64,000 bases of DNA from the NCBI GenBank assembly GCA_021229015.1, contig CM037788.1, positions 52,345,214 to 52,409,213 on the forward strand, in the 5' to 3' direction. Origin of the DNA: Solen grandis (taxonomy: Eukaryota > Mollusca > Bivalvia > Adapedonta > Solenidae). Shown piece after piece: positions 46,711 through 58,490 of the stretch (within the stretch, counting starts at the first letter, position 1; each line of letters begins with the position of its first letter). The notes under the pieces were generated by a model. That model had not been told where the DNA came from. It did not search any database and was given only the letters and a program-made list of their open reading frames with translations. The translations under genes and the position numbers were made by a program.

Positions 46711-48930
46711 AAAGCCAATAAAACGACTGTCTAATTATTAATCGTGAAACGAAGCGTAAATAGTCTTAGAAATAATCGCATGCCGCAAATTAAGTGTATA
46801 CACGATACAGGGTTTCATTGCATATCCACGGCTCTGCAATATCGGGTTGTTCCGAGTCCGTTTAATCAGAAATTAGCTTAGGTTACATCCACAAACGATT
46901 TCGTTCAGGATTCTCTCAAGGCTGTGGACATACGCTTGTTTTCCCAAGAAATTCAAAGAATGCAGTAGGAAGCATACATGTGCGTGCCATACTTTATTCA
47001 TGGGTATATATTGACTGAATATAAGTCTGAGACATAAACCGAGTCCTAAAACATATCAATAATTCTCATATATGATTTAGGGGACGTTATTTTATAGCCA
47101 CTATACGATTTCAAAGTTCCTCTTGTTACGTTCACAATTACAGTTCAAATTCTCCTTAATCATTCTCGACAAAGTTCTGATTCAGCATAGATTATGGCCA
47201 CCTGTCATAAAATTCATGAAAAATAAAAAAGAAAGAAAAAAAATCAGACATGAAGATAAAGGCCAATCAGCTGCGAATAGTAATCACCGAAATGAAGCTT
47301 CATATGTAAACACAGATGCTTTATCTAAGAGAAACGCATTCACAGAGAGCGGTGTTTGCATATGTGAAACAGTAATGGCGTGTAACAGTATCGTTTAGCC
47401 TTGTTGATGATAAATAATACTGTAATTACCTATGTTGTTAAATTACAGTGCTGTGAAGCATTTATATTACACACTGTACATAAATCTGTGACCAGTACCT
47501 TGTAAAAGAACACATTCTTGTAATAACAAAACCATAAACCCACCATAACAAAGACGTTTAATTTCAACAACAACATATCGTTGCATAAAAGTTTCACTTT
47601 ATGATACCTTTGTTTGTTTTCAAATGATCGAAATATAGACATTTTATGAGCAAGCGGACGGTCCTCGGGCGATCTAGCGAGAGTATAGGTCGTTGCTTTT
47701 ATGGTAGGGAAAGTACAGATTTAGTATAATTTTATTTCGTATTATCTCGCATATTAATCTCTGGTTTAAGGGGGTGGCCTGCGTTGCGCAGTGCGTTCGC
47801 CGTGCACACACCATTGACCATTCAGACCTAACAATATCATAAAGTTCGTTCTAATTCCCCGCTGATACGTTTGCCGACATAAGATCAAAGCAGCCTGTTA
47901 TTGCAGTAAATAGGTAGCAATTAGACCAATTTTCGGCAAGCTGTAATTGTTGTTATTCCAAGGGGTGTTGTAAATGGACAGATATTACTGGACAGAAACC
48001 AACTGATCACAGAAATCGGCGTACATTAATACAGAGGGTGGTCTTAATAGGGGATGATCCACGTGTATTGTACGACGCCGGATCATTTTGAGGAAATATA
48101 TCTTCTTTGTGACATATTTTACAACACACAGGCCCTTGTAGGACAAGAATACTGAGCGTAAGGACAGACATAGGACCCCCGTTTGCCATACGAAACCGCA
48201 TAGATAAATTTCATTTGCACAATTGCTTGCTTCCGTCAACATTATCAAGACAAAATTAAACATTCTCGGTCTCGAGATACCTACATTACAGAGCATTAAG
48301 GTGGACCCGGTGCATGTTTCTCACATCGATAAGGGGTACACATGCCATATAATAAATCAGAACTAAAAAAAAAGTTCCATGCGTGTGTTCCCAGGTTTTT
48401 ATACACGGAATTCTGTAGGAACAATTTTAGTGGTGAACAGATGACTATCACGTGGATATAAATACACATTTATTTACATTCGTGTCTCTCATTCGAACCC
48501 TTTGTTTTACATCATTGCACGGCTTTCTTCGGAGGATTGTATTGTCTGCAAAACCTGTTCTATTTATGATGAAATTATTTTAGTAATTTCGCTATAAAAT
48601 ATTATCCTCTCATAGCAAAAGAATATTATATGTCTGAGAGTGATTTTAAGTGTTAATTGTTACTATAAATATTGTCACGCAAAATGTCGACTGCCTACTT
48701 CGTCTGTTGAAGTGTAAATATCATACCTAATGGTTGTATACTCTTAATATCTTTCTCAAGTCGTACTGTTACCAATCAAAACTCAAATCTTGTATAACAC
48801 ATTCATATATTTTTTTTATGACTGTGATATTTGATATGAAAATATTTGAGTTTCCATGAAAAAAAATATATCAAAGTACATATAGTTCAAACGTGAATTC
48901 GGCAAATACTATTCAACTTTGATAAACAAT
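46711..48930. other. non-coding stretch
   Basis: AT-rich with moderate complexity at 47640-48320. Several short open frames, none with recognisable content. Confidence 0.45.
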
Positions 48931-48937
48931 GACATAT

Positions 48938-49030
48938 GCTGCTGCTGCTGCTGCTGCTGCTTATGGTGATGATGATGATGATGATGATGATGGCGATATT
49001 AATATTATTATTATGAATGATGATGATGTT
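48938..49030 (+). repeat. (GCT)8 then (GAT)8 compound trinucleotide
   Basis: Eight GCT (48938-48961), a short spacer, eight GAT (48968-48991) and further ATT/GAT. The 60-codon frame over it reads Ala8 then Asp8 and is probably an artefact. Confidence 0.9.
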
Positions 49031-49159
49031 GACAATGATGTGTTTGGGCTTTCTCCATTCTCTCGCACCGTAAAAGAACTAATCGATACATTTGATCAGC
49101 TATATTTTTAGCTACTAAAATGTAATACACCATCCTCAACAAAGTATTGCTGAAGGAAC

Positions 49160-49410
49160 ATCCCAAGACCCGCCGTAATTCTTAAGTGGACAGGACACCT
49201 TGCCTACATACACTACGTGTTTTGGGCGAATGTCTCGTTAATCGATACTTCCTTTTACCAAAATGAGCATTTGTTGACATCTTCTCGTCTGCCCGTAGAA
49301 AATGAATCATTTCCTTGTCGGCAGACGACAAACGGGCTGAAGCAGACGTATGCCCAGCGTGAAGGCCAACAAGCAAATGACAACACTTATGTACACAATT
49401 GATCAAAGAT
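49160..49410. promoter_or_regulatory. complex island with hairpin
   Basis: TCGTCTGCC (49285-49293) and GGCAGACGA (49320-49328) form a 9-bp stem enclosing ATGAATCAT, an AP-1-like palindrome. Another GCAGACG follows at about 49342. Confidence 0.27.
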
Positions 49411-51799
49411 CACGCATCCGAGCGATTTGTGTAATGTAAAGCACATATTGAATAAAATAGAATTAAAATGCAATATATCAGTATTTCATTAGACATTATA
49501 TGAATAGTCCGGGTATTAGCTGAACATCATCAAACGTCACCGAGCTATCAGAAACAGGTTAACCGTCGGCGCGCGACATAGGAGGGTCTTGACTCTGTAT
49601 TTGTGTGCTAATCATGTGTGGTACGTGAAACGCCTTAAAAGAAAACTTAAGCGGAAATACTAGCCTTAAAAACCACAGCAGATAGGTTCGACTATTTTAA
49701 CTGAGTCATATATCTAGTTTTTGGTTTATTTGTATCAATATGGGACAACAAGTTTATTGATAGATTAAAAAGAAACATACTTGTATCCACGAAAAAAAAG
49801 TATTTCATTTGGCAGACCTCAAGTTTTTTAGAACACAGATCTACGATATAAATTCCTACGAACATTATGTCGACAAAAATAATGGTTTTACGGTAATCGA
49901 AGTAGACTAGATGTGTGCATAAATAATTAATACCTCTTGAATATAAATCATTTGCGTAGCATTGCCGCCTATCTATACAGCGGAGGCTTAAAATTGTCTT
50001 TAGCATTCAATAATTATATATAAATTTAAAAAATGATATTTTATTAAAACATTAATGATTTTAATATGCGTATTTTCATTTTTTTTTTTTTTTTTTTGTA
50101 TTTGTCAATAAATTTAGAATGCTTTTCAATCTTGTAAAGGAACAGAACGCAAGGATTTAAAATAGCGTATAATATATATTCTTGACTAGTCATTTTTCAA
50201 TGATTATGATGTGTCAATGGTTCGACTGATTAAGACTGCTCAGTAAACCTCATGGGGGTATTTGGACTCACTGCCTTTTCTCGCTTCGCAATAGAAATAA
50301 ACGATTAATTTGATTTAAAATCAGCCATTCTAGGCTAAATTTAGAAACGGAACGCACTCAGTTTCGACATGAAGCCAGTGTGGTATAACGCGGTAGTGCT
50401 TTAGATTAAATATTAATACTAGCCAATACGGAACGGTCACGATAAGATGGTATCTGATTTGAAATGAAATTATGGAGAGGAGTGTGGCTTCTGTATACTG
50501 TGTAATGGGGAATAATTGTTTTTCATGTGATTGTGATATTAGTAAAGGGGAAATATTACAAAAGTCCGTTTCCACGGATTTTTGTTAATTTTGGATTTTG
50601 ATACTGCTAAACTTCATAGAAATGTTTTGACCTTAATTGAATTTGTTATAAACTAACGTAAAAAAGCATACGTGAACGTAGAGAAGTTCACTCGATGAAA
50701 CAAAATATTGCATCTTCCACACATAAAAACAAATAGCCTCTATGTATATGGACAATTTACATTACAACGTTTAATTAAAATCCCGAAATTCAGAAGAATA
50801 AGCAACATTTAATATCAGAGAATTTTCTTTCTTCAACTGCAAACAAATGAGACCAAAATAAAAAAGAACCGACACTTTCTTTTACTCCGACATATATAGG
50901 ATTTTCCTATTTACTGTGCCACTGATAAAAAAAGGTGACGCTCGATTCCGCACGATTCCCTTGCCATTGTGTGTTGGTGAGCACAGTAAAGGCATGCCAT
51001 TACGCTGATATCTTACAGCACTTGTAATGGAGGCAACATAATCAACTCAGAAAGCTTCTTGCCCAATCGATAGTAACTTGAACAAATCATACAGTTCGCT
51101 CGCGGCGCAGGCTCCTTTTTTGAAGTTATTACTTATTTGTACATTTTGTGTCCAAGACCTATAGAAATCAAAACTCTAAATTTCATGAAATTAATCAACT
51201 TCCCGTGAATGTAAATGTGACGCAAAACATTTAAAACATGAAAGATGGCGTCACGGATTTATATTTTGTGACATAACGAAATTAATCACTCTGCGAGTTC
51301 ATTCGATTACAAACTAAAATGTGTTAAATTTAACTGAATATGATATTGGGTACTGACACACTATATAAATACTTAATACATATTCTAAACTTTACAACCA
51401 ACATACTACAGCCAATGATGTAAAAACAAATTGAACTTCTGCAATTGCTGAACGTTTTTCCTGTAGCGTGTAACATCATATACTCGTATTTCCTAATTAA
51501 ATGACTTAATAATTGTAAACAATCTATCTTGATATATCTGCAGTTTATCTTAAATGATATCACGAAGAACAAACTATCAAAGATGCAATGGCTAGTTTTA
51601 CGCCACCCATTTTAGTTAGTTATTTTTTGCAATTATGTAGAATTATTAATATGCATTAAACAATTAGAACTCACCAAAGTTTCATATATATTATATGTGG
51701 AGTGATATCAAATACGTATATAAGTAATGCTGCCAGATGGTCCAACTGTCAGTATAGACATACTGCTGTAAAATTGGCAGACTTGCTGAAAATATCTGG
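49411..51799. other. AT-rich non-coding stretch
   Basis: Nothing supported as a gene. A T-run at about 50080-50098 and a YY1-like AAGATGGCGTCA near 51243. Confidence 0.45.
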
Positions 51800-52220
51800 A
51801 ATGACAGTTACATGATATTCATGGCTTTATGGCCGCCGTAAATGCAAAATGCGTGCAGCACACAACACGTACCGTGAAATACAAGTAATAGCGTCAGAAT
51901 ACACCGTGCGTTCAACAACCGTGCAACAACCAAACTGTAGCGTTTCTACATTTTGCGTTTTGCACCAGCGACCAACGATTAAATTTAGTCAAAAACACGA
52001 CGCCACCCGGATGGTAACAAAATGCAAAAAATGCCAATCGTATATAATTAAAAGCAGCTCTAATGCGGTGTAATATAGAGATTTATTCACTTTATAGCCA
52101 AACTCGTGAGCAGTACAACGCCACACAACGATTTCTAAGCAGTCACGGAAAACTGAAAACTGGTTCCATGAGCTCGTGATGGTGCCGTCCAACAATAAGT
52201 GAGCATGTGCATGTCTGAGA
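51800..52220. promoter_or_regulatory. candidate island with repeated TGCAAAA motif
   Basis: ATGCAAAATGC (51842-51852), CATTTTGCGTTTTGCA (51949-51964) and ATGCAAAAAATGCC (52022-52035) give several TGCAAAA-type sites in both orientations within 200 bases, resembling octamer or C/EBP-family sites. Confidence 0.25.
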
Positions 52221-53130
52221 TTCGGCGAGAAACTGTACTGTACATGTACTGCAGAATCAGCAGCACACTGATTACTTTTTCATTATCGTGGCTTCCTCTG
52301 GAACAAGTTAACCCCTTTTACGATTAACCAACAGCAACGAGAAGCGCTGTATGTACGTGGCTTGCACATTATTAACTTGATGTCGGGAAAAGACTAGCAG
52401 GATATATTACATGCACCTTTTACGGGAACACGGAAAACAGCGCTACTGAACGAGGTATTAGAAAAAAAGATAAGGCTCTTAATGTTGATGTTTCCTGTGT
52501 ACAAATCCCTTATGCTAATCGTTAAATTTCCTTTTAAGTCTCGTTACCATCAGCGAACATATTATTAATTAATTGCCCGAGACCTCTTTCTTCAGACGAC
52601 CAGCATACATGATTATTTACTGCACTTTAAAGCGCGCAATGTGCCCGTTCTTGCATGCCCTAGACTTAGCGTCAACAAGTGCATTTTCTATTCTGAACAG
52701 TTTGTTGATTATTAAACTTGCTTACCCCAGCTAAGTGTTGGACAATGTAATGTTAAAGATCGCTAAGGTATTGCGATATATCGGATGAATTTGGTAAGAT
52801 TTTAAAATCGATTTCAAGCATGTTCGATACGATGATTCATTGCTTAGGGTGCTTATAGTCTGAAATGACAGAGGTATCATGATTAGCCCAAGAAATAAAT
52901 ATGTCACCAACGGACTATTATTGTGAACTTATTTAATTGTACCATAGCTTCTACTGTCTACTTATCCGTTCATTAATAATGATAAATATATAACTGTTGT
53001 CACAGGACATGACACAATTTGTTCATTTTGGATACTATGTTTGCCATAGAGTTATAAAATAAGAACATGAAATGTATCTATTTCAAATGGTACGACGTCC
53101 AAAACATGACTCCCACGCGCCCAAATAAAC
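52221..53130. other. non-coding stretch
   Basis: Mixed-complexity sequence without a recognisable gene or repeat. Confidence 0.4.
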
Positions 53131-53484
53131 TTAGCAAATATTCTCAGAAGCGGTAATGATAGCTTGCCACCTGTCCTTACTACAAACGTTTAACCTCTCT
53201 TTAATTTTCATTCCAGTCAATGAGGGATCACTAGCCAAATTACAACACAGTTTTTCTATATTCACATTCCATGGAATATAACCCCATTTAAAAGACAATC
53301 GCATATGCGAGCAGCGCTTTGGAAGTTTTATTGATGTGTAATCGTCCATAGGATTAACCTTATGGTCATAGATTTTTAGGGGTAGCGAAAGTTGTTGATA
53401 CCCTTGTTGATCAAAAGGGTGGAAAAATTGATGACAACAATTTAAATTTTGCGGGAGAACCAAACCGATGTATTGAAAATACAA
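53131..53484 (-). other. orphan open frame, 117 codons
   Basis: Open from a stop just before 53484 to TAA at 53131. The first ATG lies inside, in NPMDDYTSIKLP. The reading is protein-like and without low complexity: LPQNLNCCHQFFHPFDQ, then RLSFKWGYIPWNVN, then LASDPSLTGMKIKERL. It has five Cys and three Trp. I recognise no domain. No good splice acceptor is visible at its 5' end. It may be an exon of an unrecognised gene, a mobile-element fragment, or chance. Confidence 0.15.
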
Positions 53485-56400
53485 TCAGAAATTTTCACTT
53501 CTGTTTGTCTTTTTGTTGTTATAACTACTACTTAGAAAAGCGCAATGGAGAGTTAGTTTGTAACATGACATCGCGTTGATTGGTTCATTTAAAACTTTAA
53601 AAATTAGATAGCGATTGTATGCAGTGTTTTGTTGAAGATAAAAATTGGGTATTTAAGAGATGTATGGCAAAATATAAAATGGCATTATTTCAATGATGTC
53701 TAACACAGCACTGATAGGATATTGTTTGAGAAACGCCTTTATAGTTCATTAAACTCCCTATGAAGATATCTCTACGTGATCATGTTACATTTGCATTGGT
53801 CATATAATAGTTGCCTTTAAGACAAAATATTCTAGATGTAATTACAAACATTTTAATATAAGATGAAATTATTTTCTTTTCTTGAAAACACAGAATTATG
53901 TTTTAAAGTAACGTGTGAATCAGAACGACATTTAAGCTAAGATTTGTTAGCTACATTTCTTAAGGTATGAATTAAAATGAATGTTAATTTTAATCATTAT
54001 GAAGGAAACAAAGCAGTGGCGAAGAAATGTAAAGAACATCAAGCCATTATTGATAGATTATGTTCACGTTATTTTTCATCCAACGACTTCAGACAAATAA
54101 AAGTAGATTATTAGAGAAAGCAAACAACTGGTTTATTTAAAGATGCTGCTTACAAATACAGAACATTGTAGGAATACAGTTGAAAGATAAATAATATATT
54201 ATGTTAATTGGAATATAGATCGCGTCTTTCATTTACCAATGTATATATATATATATACAGTATGATAAACGATCAAATACTACAATAATGTTGTTTTTTT
54301 TTATTGTTTTTTTTTTTTACCTATTTTATCATTGGTACTGTTGGTTTAAAGAATTTAAAGAATCAATTGAAGGATGTAATAACCAGTTATCATACCTTTG
54401 ACAAAGCAAAATATTTTAAGACAATGTTTCACAATCTTCTTTCTTTTATTTACTTTATCCTCATGTCGACAATTTCTCTTATTGCGCGTTTTAATTTGGA
54501 TGTTCTTTGTAAGTTTATCTGAATGAAACTTATACTTCATTGACTTGCCGAAATTTGCATATATATCACCACTAAAAGGGCTTTGTCATCAATATTTTAA
54601 ACAAAAAATACCGTATTAATTCAGTTCAGTTGATATTGTATGTTCAAGGTATTATCTAATGTCTTGCCTATAGATGTAAATAGCTCATACATCATCCCGA
54701 TATCGCTCAGGTGTTCGTCATATTATGTCCCATACACTAGGTGTCTTATCCCTGAACAGGTGATAAAATCTCCTCGTCCTTTAAACGGTTGTCTCTTCAT
54801 GAAGAAGATTGCATTTTAATTTAGACTTTGTATTTTGACACACACAAGACTATTTTGTCAGCTGTATAGAAAGGAAGTATTTTCAGCCATTATACATATA
54901 TTAGAGTTATGATTTATTGGTTCGCTATTCTGGGTGATATTTTGATACATAAAAAATGTATACTAGTATGGCGACACAATGAATATTTTCAATATAGTTA
55001 TTTGAATATTGAAAGTGGTATACATGTCTTGAAGATGGAAGAAGAGAGGGGAAATATGGGGACAAGAAGAAGAAGAAGAAGGAACACACATTGAGACCAC
55101 ACGTTGATATATTGGCAAAACTAAAACTAAAAACTTATTTATAAACAATATTTTTTTGTCCCAGTTGAGGTTTGAGTCATTTCATCCATTGAATTAATCA
55201 GGTAAAGTATTATGTAATATGTAAAACACACTTTTTTCTCTCCCTCCTTTCAAGAAAGGCGCTTTATTTAAGGCGTTATGGTATTCTCACGAAGGTGTAA
55301 TTAGTCGGGTATTGTCTTATTGTATATTATATGCACATTCCTTGTATGCATATATATATGAATTTGTGTATATGGCCTTATGCCTAAGCAAAAATAAAGT
55401 AACGTGTGTATTCTGTTCTGATTTAATCTATACATGTCTGTCAATCTGTTAAACAACAATCTTGGTTGTATGCTTTGTTTTGTTTTATAGATGTTTGGAG
55501 CGGATACCTAACATTTCATTTTTTTTTTTTTTTTTTTTTTTTTTTGTTAAATATTTTTGATTAAGATTTACCTAAATGTATATAGGTCCATTCATATATT
55601 CTTTAGATGATGATTTTGACATGAGTCATATATAAATCAAGTCGGTTAAATACAATGAAGCCATTTATTGTAAACAGCCTGCCACTTTTTCATACAAATT
55701 TTGTTAAATCAGAATGTGATAAAGTTTGCATATTTTTCCTAGAGTCATATCAGCACCGAGGAACAGTTGGTGAGCAAAATATGATTTTTTTCCTTTTGCA
55801 AAATCACTGAACAAAAGGCACATTGATAATATGAAAGCTGTTGTACAAATAGTACGTTTGACATTCGAGTCTTGAACAAATATCTAAACTTTCCTTTACA
55901 TTCTGCAAACATAAATATGTCAACTCCTCGCTTTAAACCGAGGCTGGGAGATCTCAACCCAGCTAACTTTAACAAAACGTGAACACGCCGGAGAGTTTTT
56001 GTGTGGTATTCACTTTTATTACGTCCTAGGGCTTAGCATATGATTTATTGAATATTTGCTAGGCAGTCGATGGGTTTTGTGTGTGGTGGAGGAATTATCA
56101 TTTTCATCTTGAAAACTACACTGTAAATAGGTCTATAGGCAATACAACATCGGGGGTGCGACGAAATGGGTACTTAGCGAGTCGTGTTTAACATTTTTAC
56201 GCTTCTTGCTCTGAAACCGTGGACACACAACATGGCTAGGCGTATGGGAATTAATGTTTTAACTTCAATATTTATATGAGTTTTATTGTTTTTTCAACTA
56301 TTTTCAGTCTTATTATTGGAAATTAAATGATGGTGTATGCGATTTCACCGCTTAAAGTACAGCCTTAATTGTTCCGCTCTGGGTGTAAAAACGACCAAGA

Positions 56401-56627
56401 TAAACGATACGACACGTTAAATGATGTTGCTTACAATTCCAGTGGTATAGCTCTGATGGAATCAAATGCAAAATTAGATGTAGTAACATGTGCAGGATAC
56501 GAAAACGAGGGTTTTTAATAGCGCTTTTATGTTGTATTTAACAATTAGAATCCCTTAAAACTATTACATTTTTTGTATCAGCAATGTTTAAATGATTGTA
56601 TTTATGTTTATGATCTTCAGAAAAAAA
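53485..56627. other. AT-rich non-coding stretch
   Basis: No gene seen. A T27 run at 55519-55545, an AGA repeat near 55066-55080 and (AT)n near 54243-54256. Confidence 0.5.
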
Positions 56628-56767
56628 TGAAAGCCACCTAGTTTCGTAGAATCTCTCTCTCTCTCTCTCTCTCTCTCGCACGCACACATTAGAATTTCCC
56701 TAATTTCAAAATTCACTTATTGTATCAATATCCTGTTTAACATAGTCTTGAAAATTGAAAGCCACCT

Positions 56768-56802
<35 letters not shown>

Positions 56803-56885
56803 ACATACACACATACACATATTAAAATGTATTTCCCTTATATGAAACGCCATTAATGTATCAGCATCCTTTAAAACAGTTTGTG
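56628..56885. repeat. 128-bp imperfect tandem duplication with (TC)n
   Basis: TGAAAGCCACCTAG occurs at 56628 and 56756. Each is followed by a (TC)n run, a CACA-rich spacer, ATTTCCCT, and ATTGTATCAATATCC or ATGTATCAGCATCC. The units have diverged more than the 58-bp intron pair. Confidence 0.85.
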
Positions 56886-58285
56886 AATATCCTTCTCTGA
56901 TAAATACCGAGTCTTTAGAACATAAAGGGAGAAATAACAAGAGATGTTTTGTAGAAGGACTATAATGGTTAGGGATTCAGCAATAAATAATCTACCCGTA
57001 TCGTTTGTGACAAAATAAATACATATTGATAAAGGGAATAAACAGGATAGCTCTTACAATGCAATAAATAATCATTTAAAAGTCATCGGTGTCAAACCGA
57101 TATGTGTCACTTTTAGTGATGTCCAACTTTCCTGTACAAGATTAAAGGTTTCGAATCAAAGCGATGTCATTAGATACAGGTTTCAATTTAAAAATACTTA
57201 ATCCACAGAGAAAGATGTGGCATTTTCTTGATTTGTTTATTGCGGATTTGTTCATATAGTGGATAAATATTTAAAACAAATTGCTGACTGTTTAAAGAAA
57301 AATTCAAGAGAATTGAATCAGGTTTAAGTGAATTTTCCCAGGAGATACATCGTACATCGTACACGTTTTGATTCAGTTTGTATTGAAATTTGGAAATCCT
57401 TGCCTCAGCCCTGATTATAAAATTATCAAGATTTATTTGGAAGTTTGATCTAAGACTGGAGTAATACATTGCTTATTGATTATTTTGTATATAAATAATA
57501 AAATAATTGTAAAAGTTGTGGTTCTTGTGTATGAAACAGTGATTAAATTAAATGATTTTCTTGTATTCTAAAATGTTTTAGCTGCTGTTACCCACGTTTT
57601 ATATAAAACAACAATATATATATATATATTTGATAACAGAATGTAATTTTACTTATATAAGGCTTATTTTAAAGTCTGAGATAAATATATGTGGATTTTA
57701 TACAAACAGAAATAATTAATAGAATTAGTTTGACTTAATTAAAATATGTTTACTGATGAAAGGGTGGGTTATTTGTTATTTTTGTCTATACTTCCGGTAG
57801 CATTTATGACTTGTTTGTTTGTTGTTTTCCTTCGAGGACATTGGGTAAAGTTCTTCAGTTTTCCTCAACACAGATCGCACACAACATACAGAAAATCAGA
57901 CAGGCTATACATGCCACTTTCTATATGCCTTATTTGGTCAGTGTGTTATCAATATTGAATGAAACACTTACAAAGGTAGACGCACATACTATGTGATAAA
58001 GAATCTTTTAAAGTCTAAATAGTACCCATAACGCTAATGCATGGTGTGGGCTTTTCGAAGAGACACTGAGATGTATCTGTTATTACTAGAATCAGGTGAA
58101 ATTGGAGTGTGTATTATCATTACTGATCAGCAATGTCTACCGTCTCGTGGACACTACTCCTTGGTGATTCTCAGTGTTTTGTTATAGATAATTCATTTGT
58201 ATTAAATGATGACATTGGCTTTGCAAAAGATCTTAATCATGGAATTCGAAACAATATATCATTACACTTTAAAACAAACACACGA
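56886..58285. other. AT-rich non-coding stretch
   Basis: No gene or repeat family that I can support. Confidence 0.45.
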
Positions 58286-58490
58286 CGCACACGGACAGTT
58301 ACACATAATCACATGTGCAAACACACATCGCCACCTACGAGTGCCCAACATCCACGAACCTAAGGGACCGAAGCCTTTGGGGCTTGACGCGTTCAGACGC
58401 CGATAGAACTTGCCACCAACGGCGATATCGCTGCTTTTTGAAACTAGAACTCTAGATATTACGATATGGCGAACAAACACATAAATATTT
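58286..58490. promoter_or_regulatory. candidate regulatory island
   Basis: Less AT-rich block with GACGCGTTCAGACGCCG, the palindrome GCGATATCGC (58422-58431) and a small AAGCC/GGCTT hairpin. Three overlapping frames cross it, none with a recognised domain. Confidence 0.22.

Noticed and set aside
47765..47830. GC-rich GGTGGCCTGCGTTGCGCAGTG as a tRNA/SINE head
   Set aside because: Somewhat A-box-like but no B box at a suitable distance.
48485..48505. ATTCGAACCC as a minus-strand tRNA B box
   Set aside because: No A box or cloverleaf potential upstream on that strand.
48929..49111. Frame with Ala8 and Asp8
   Set aside because: Product of adjacent (GCT)8 and (GAT)8; no conserved sequence around it.
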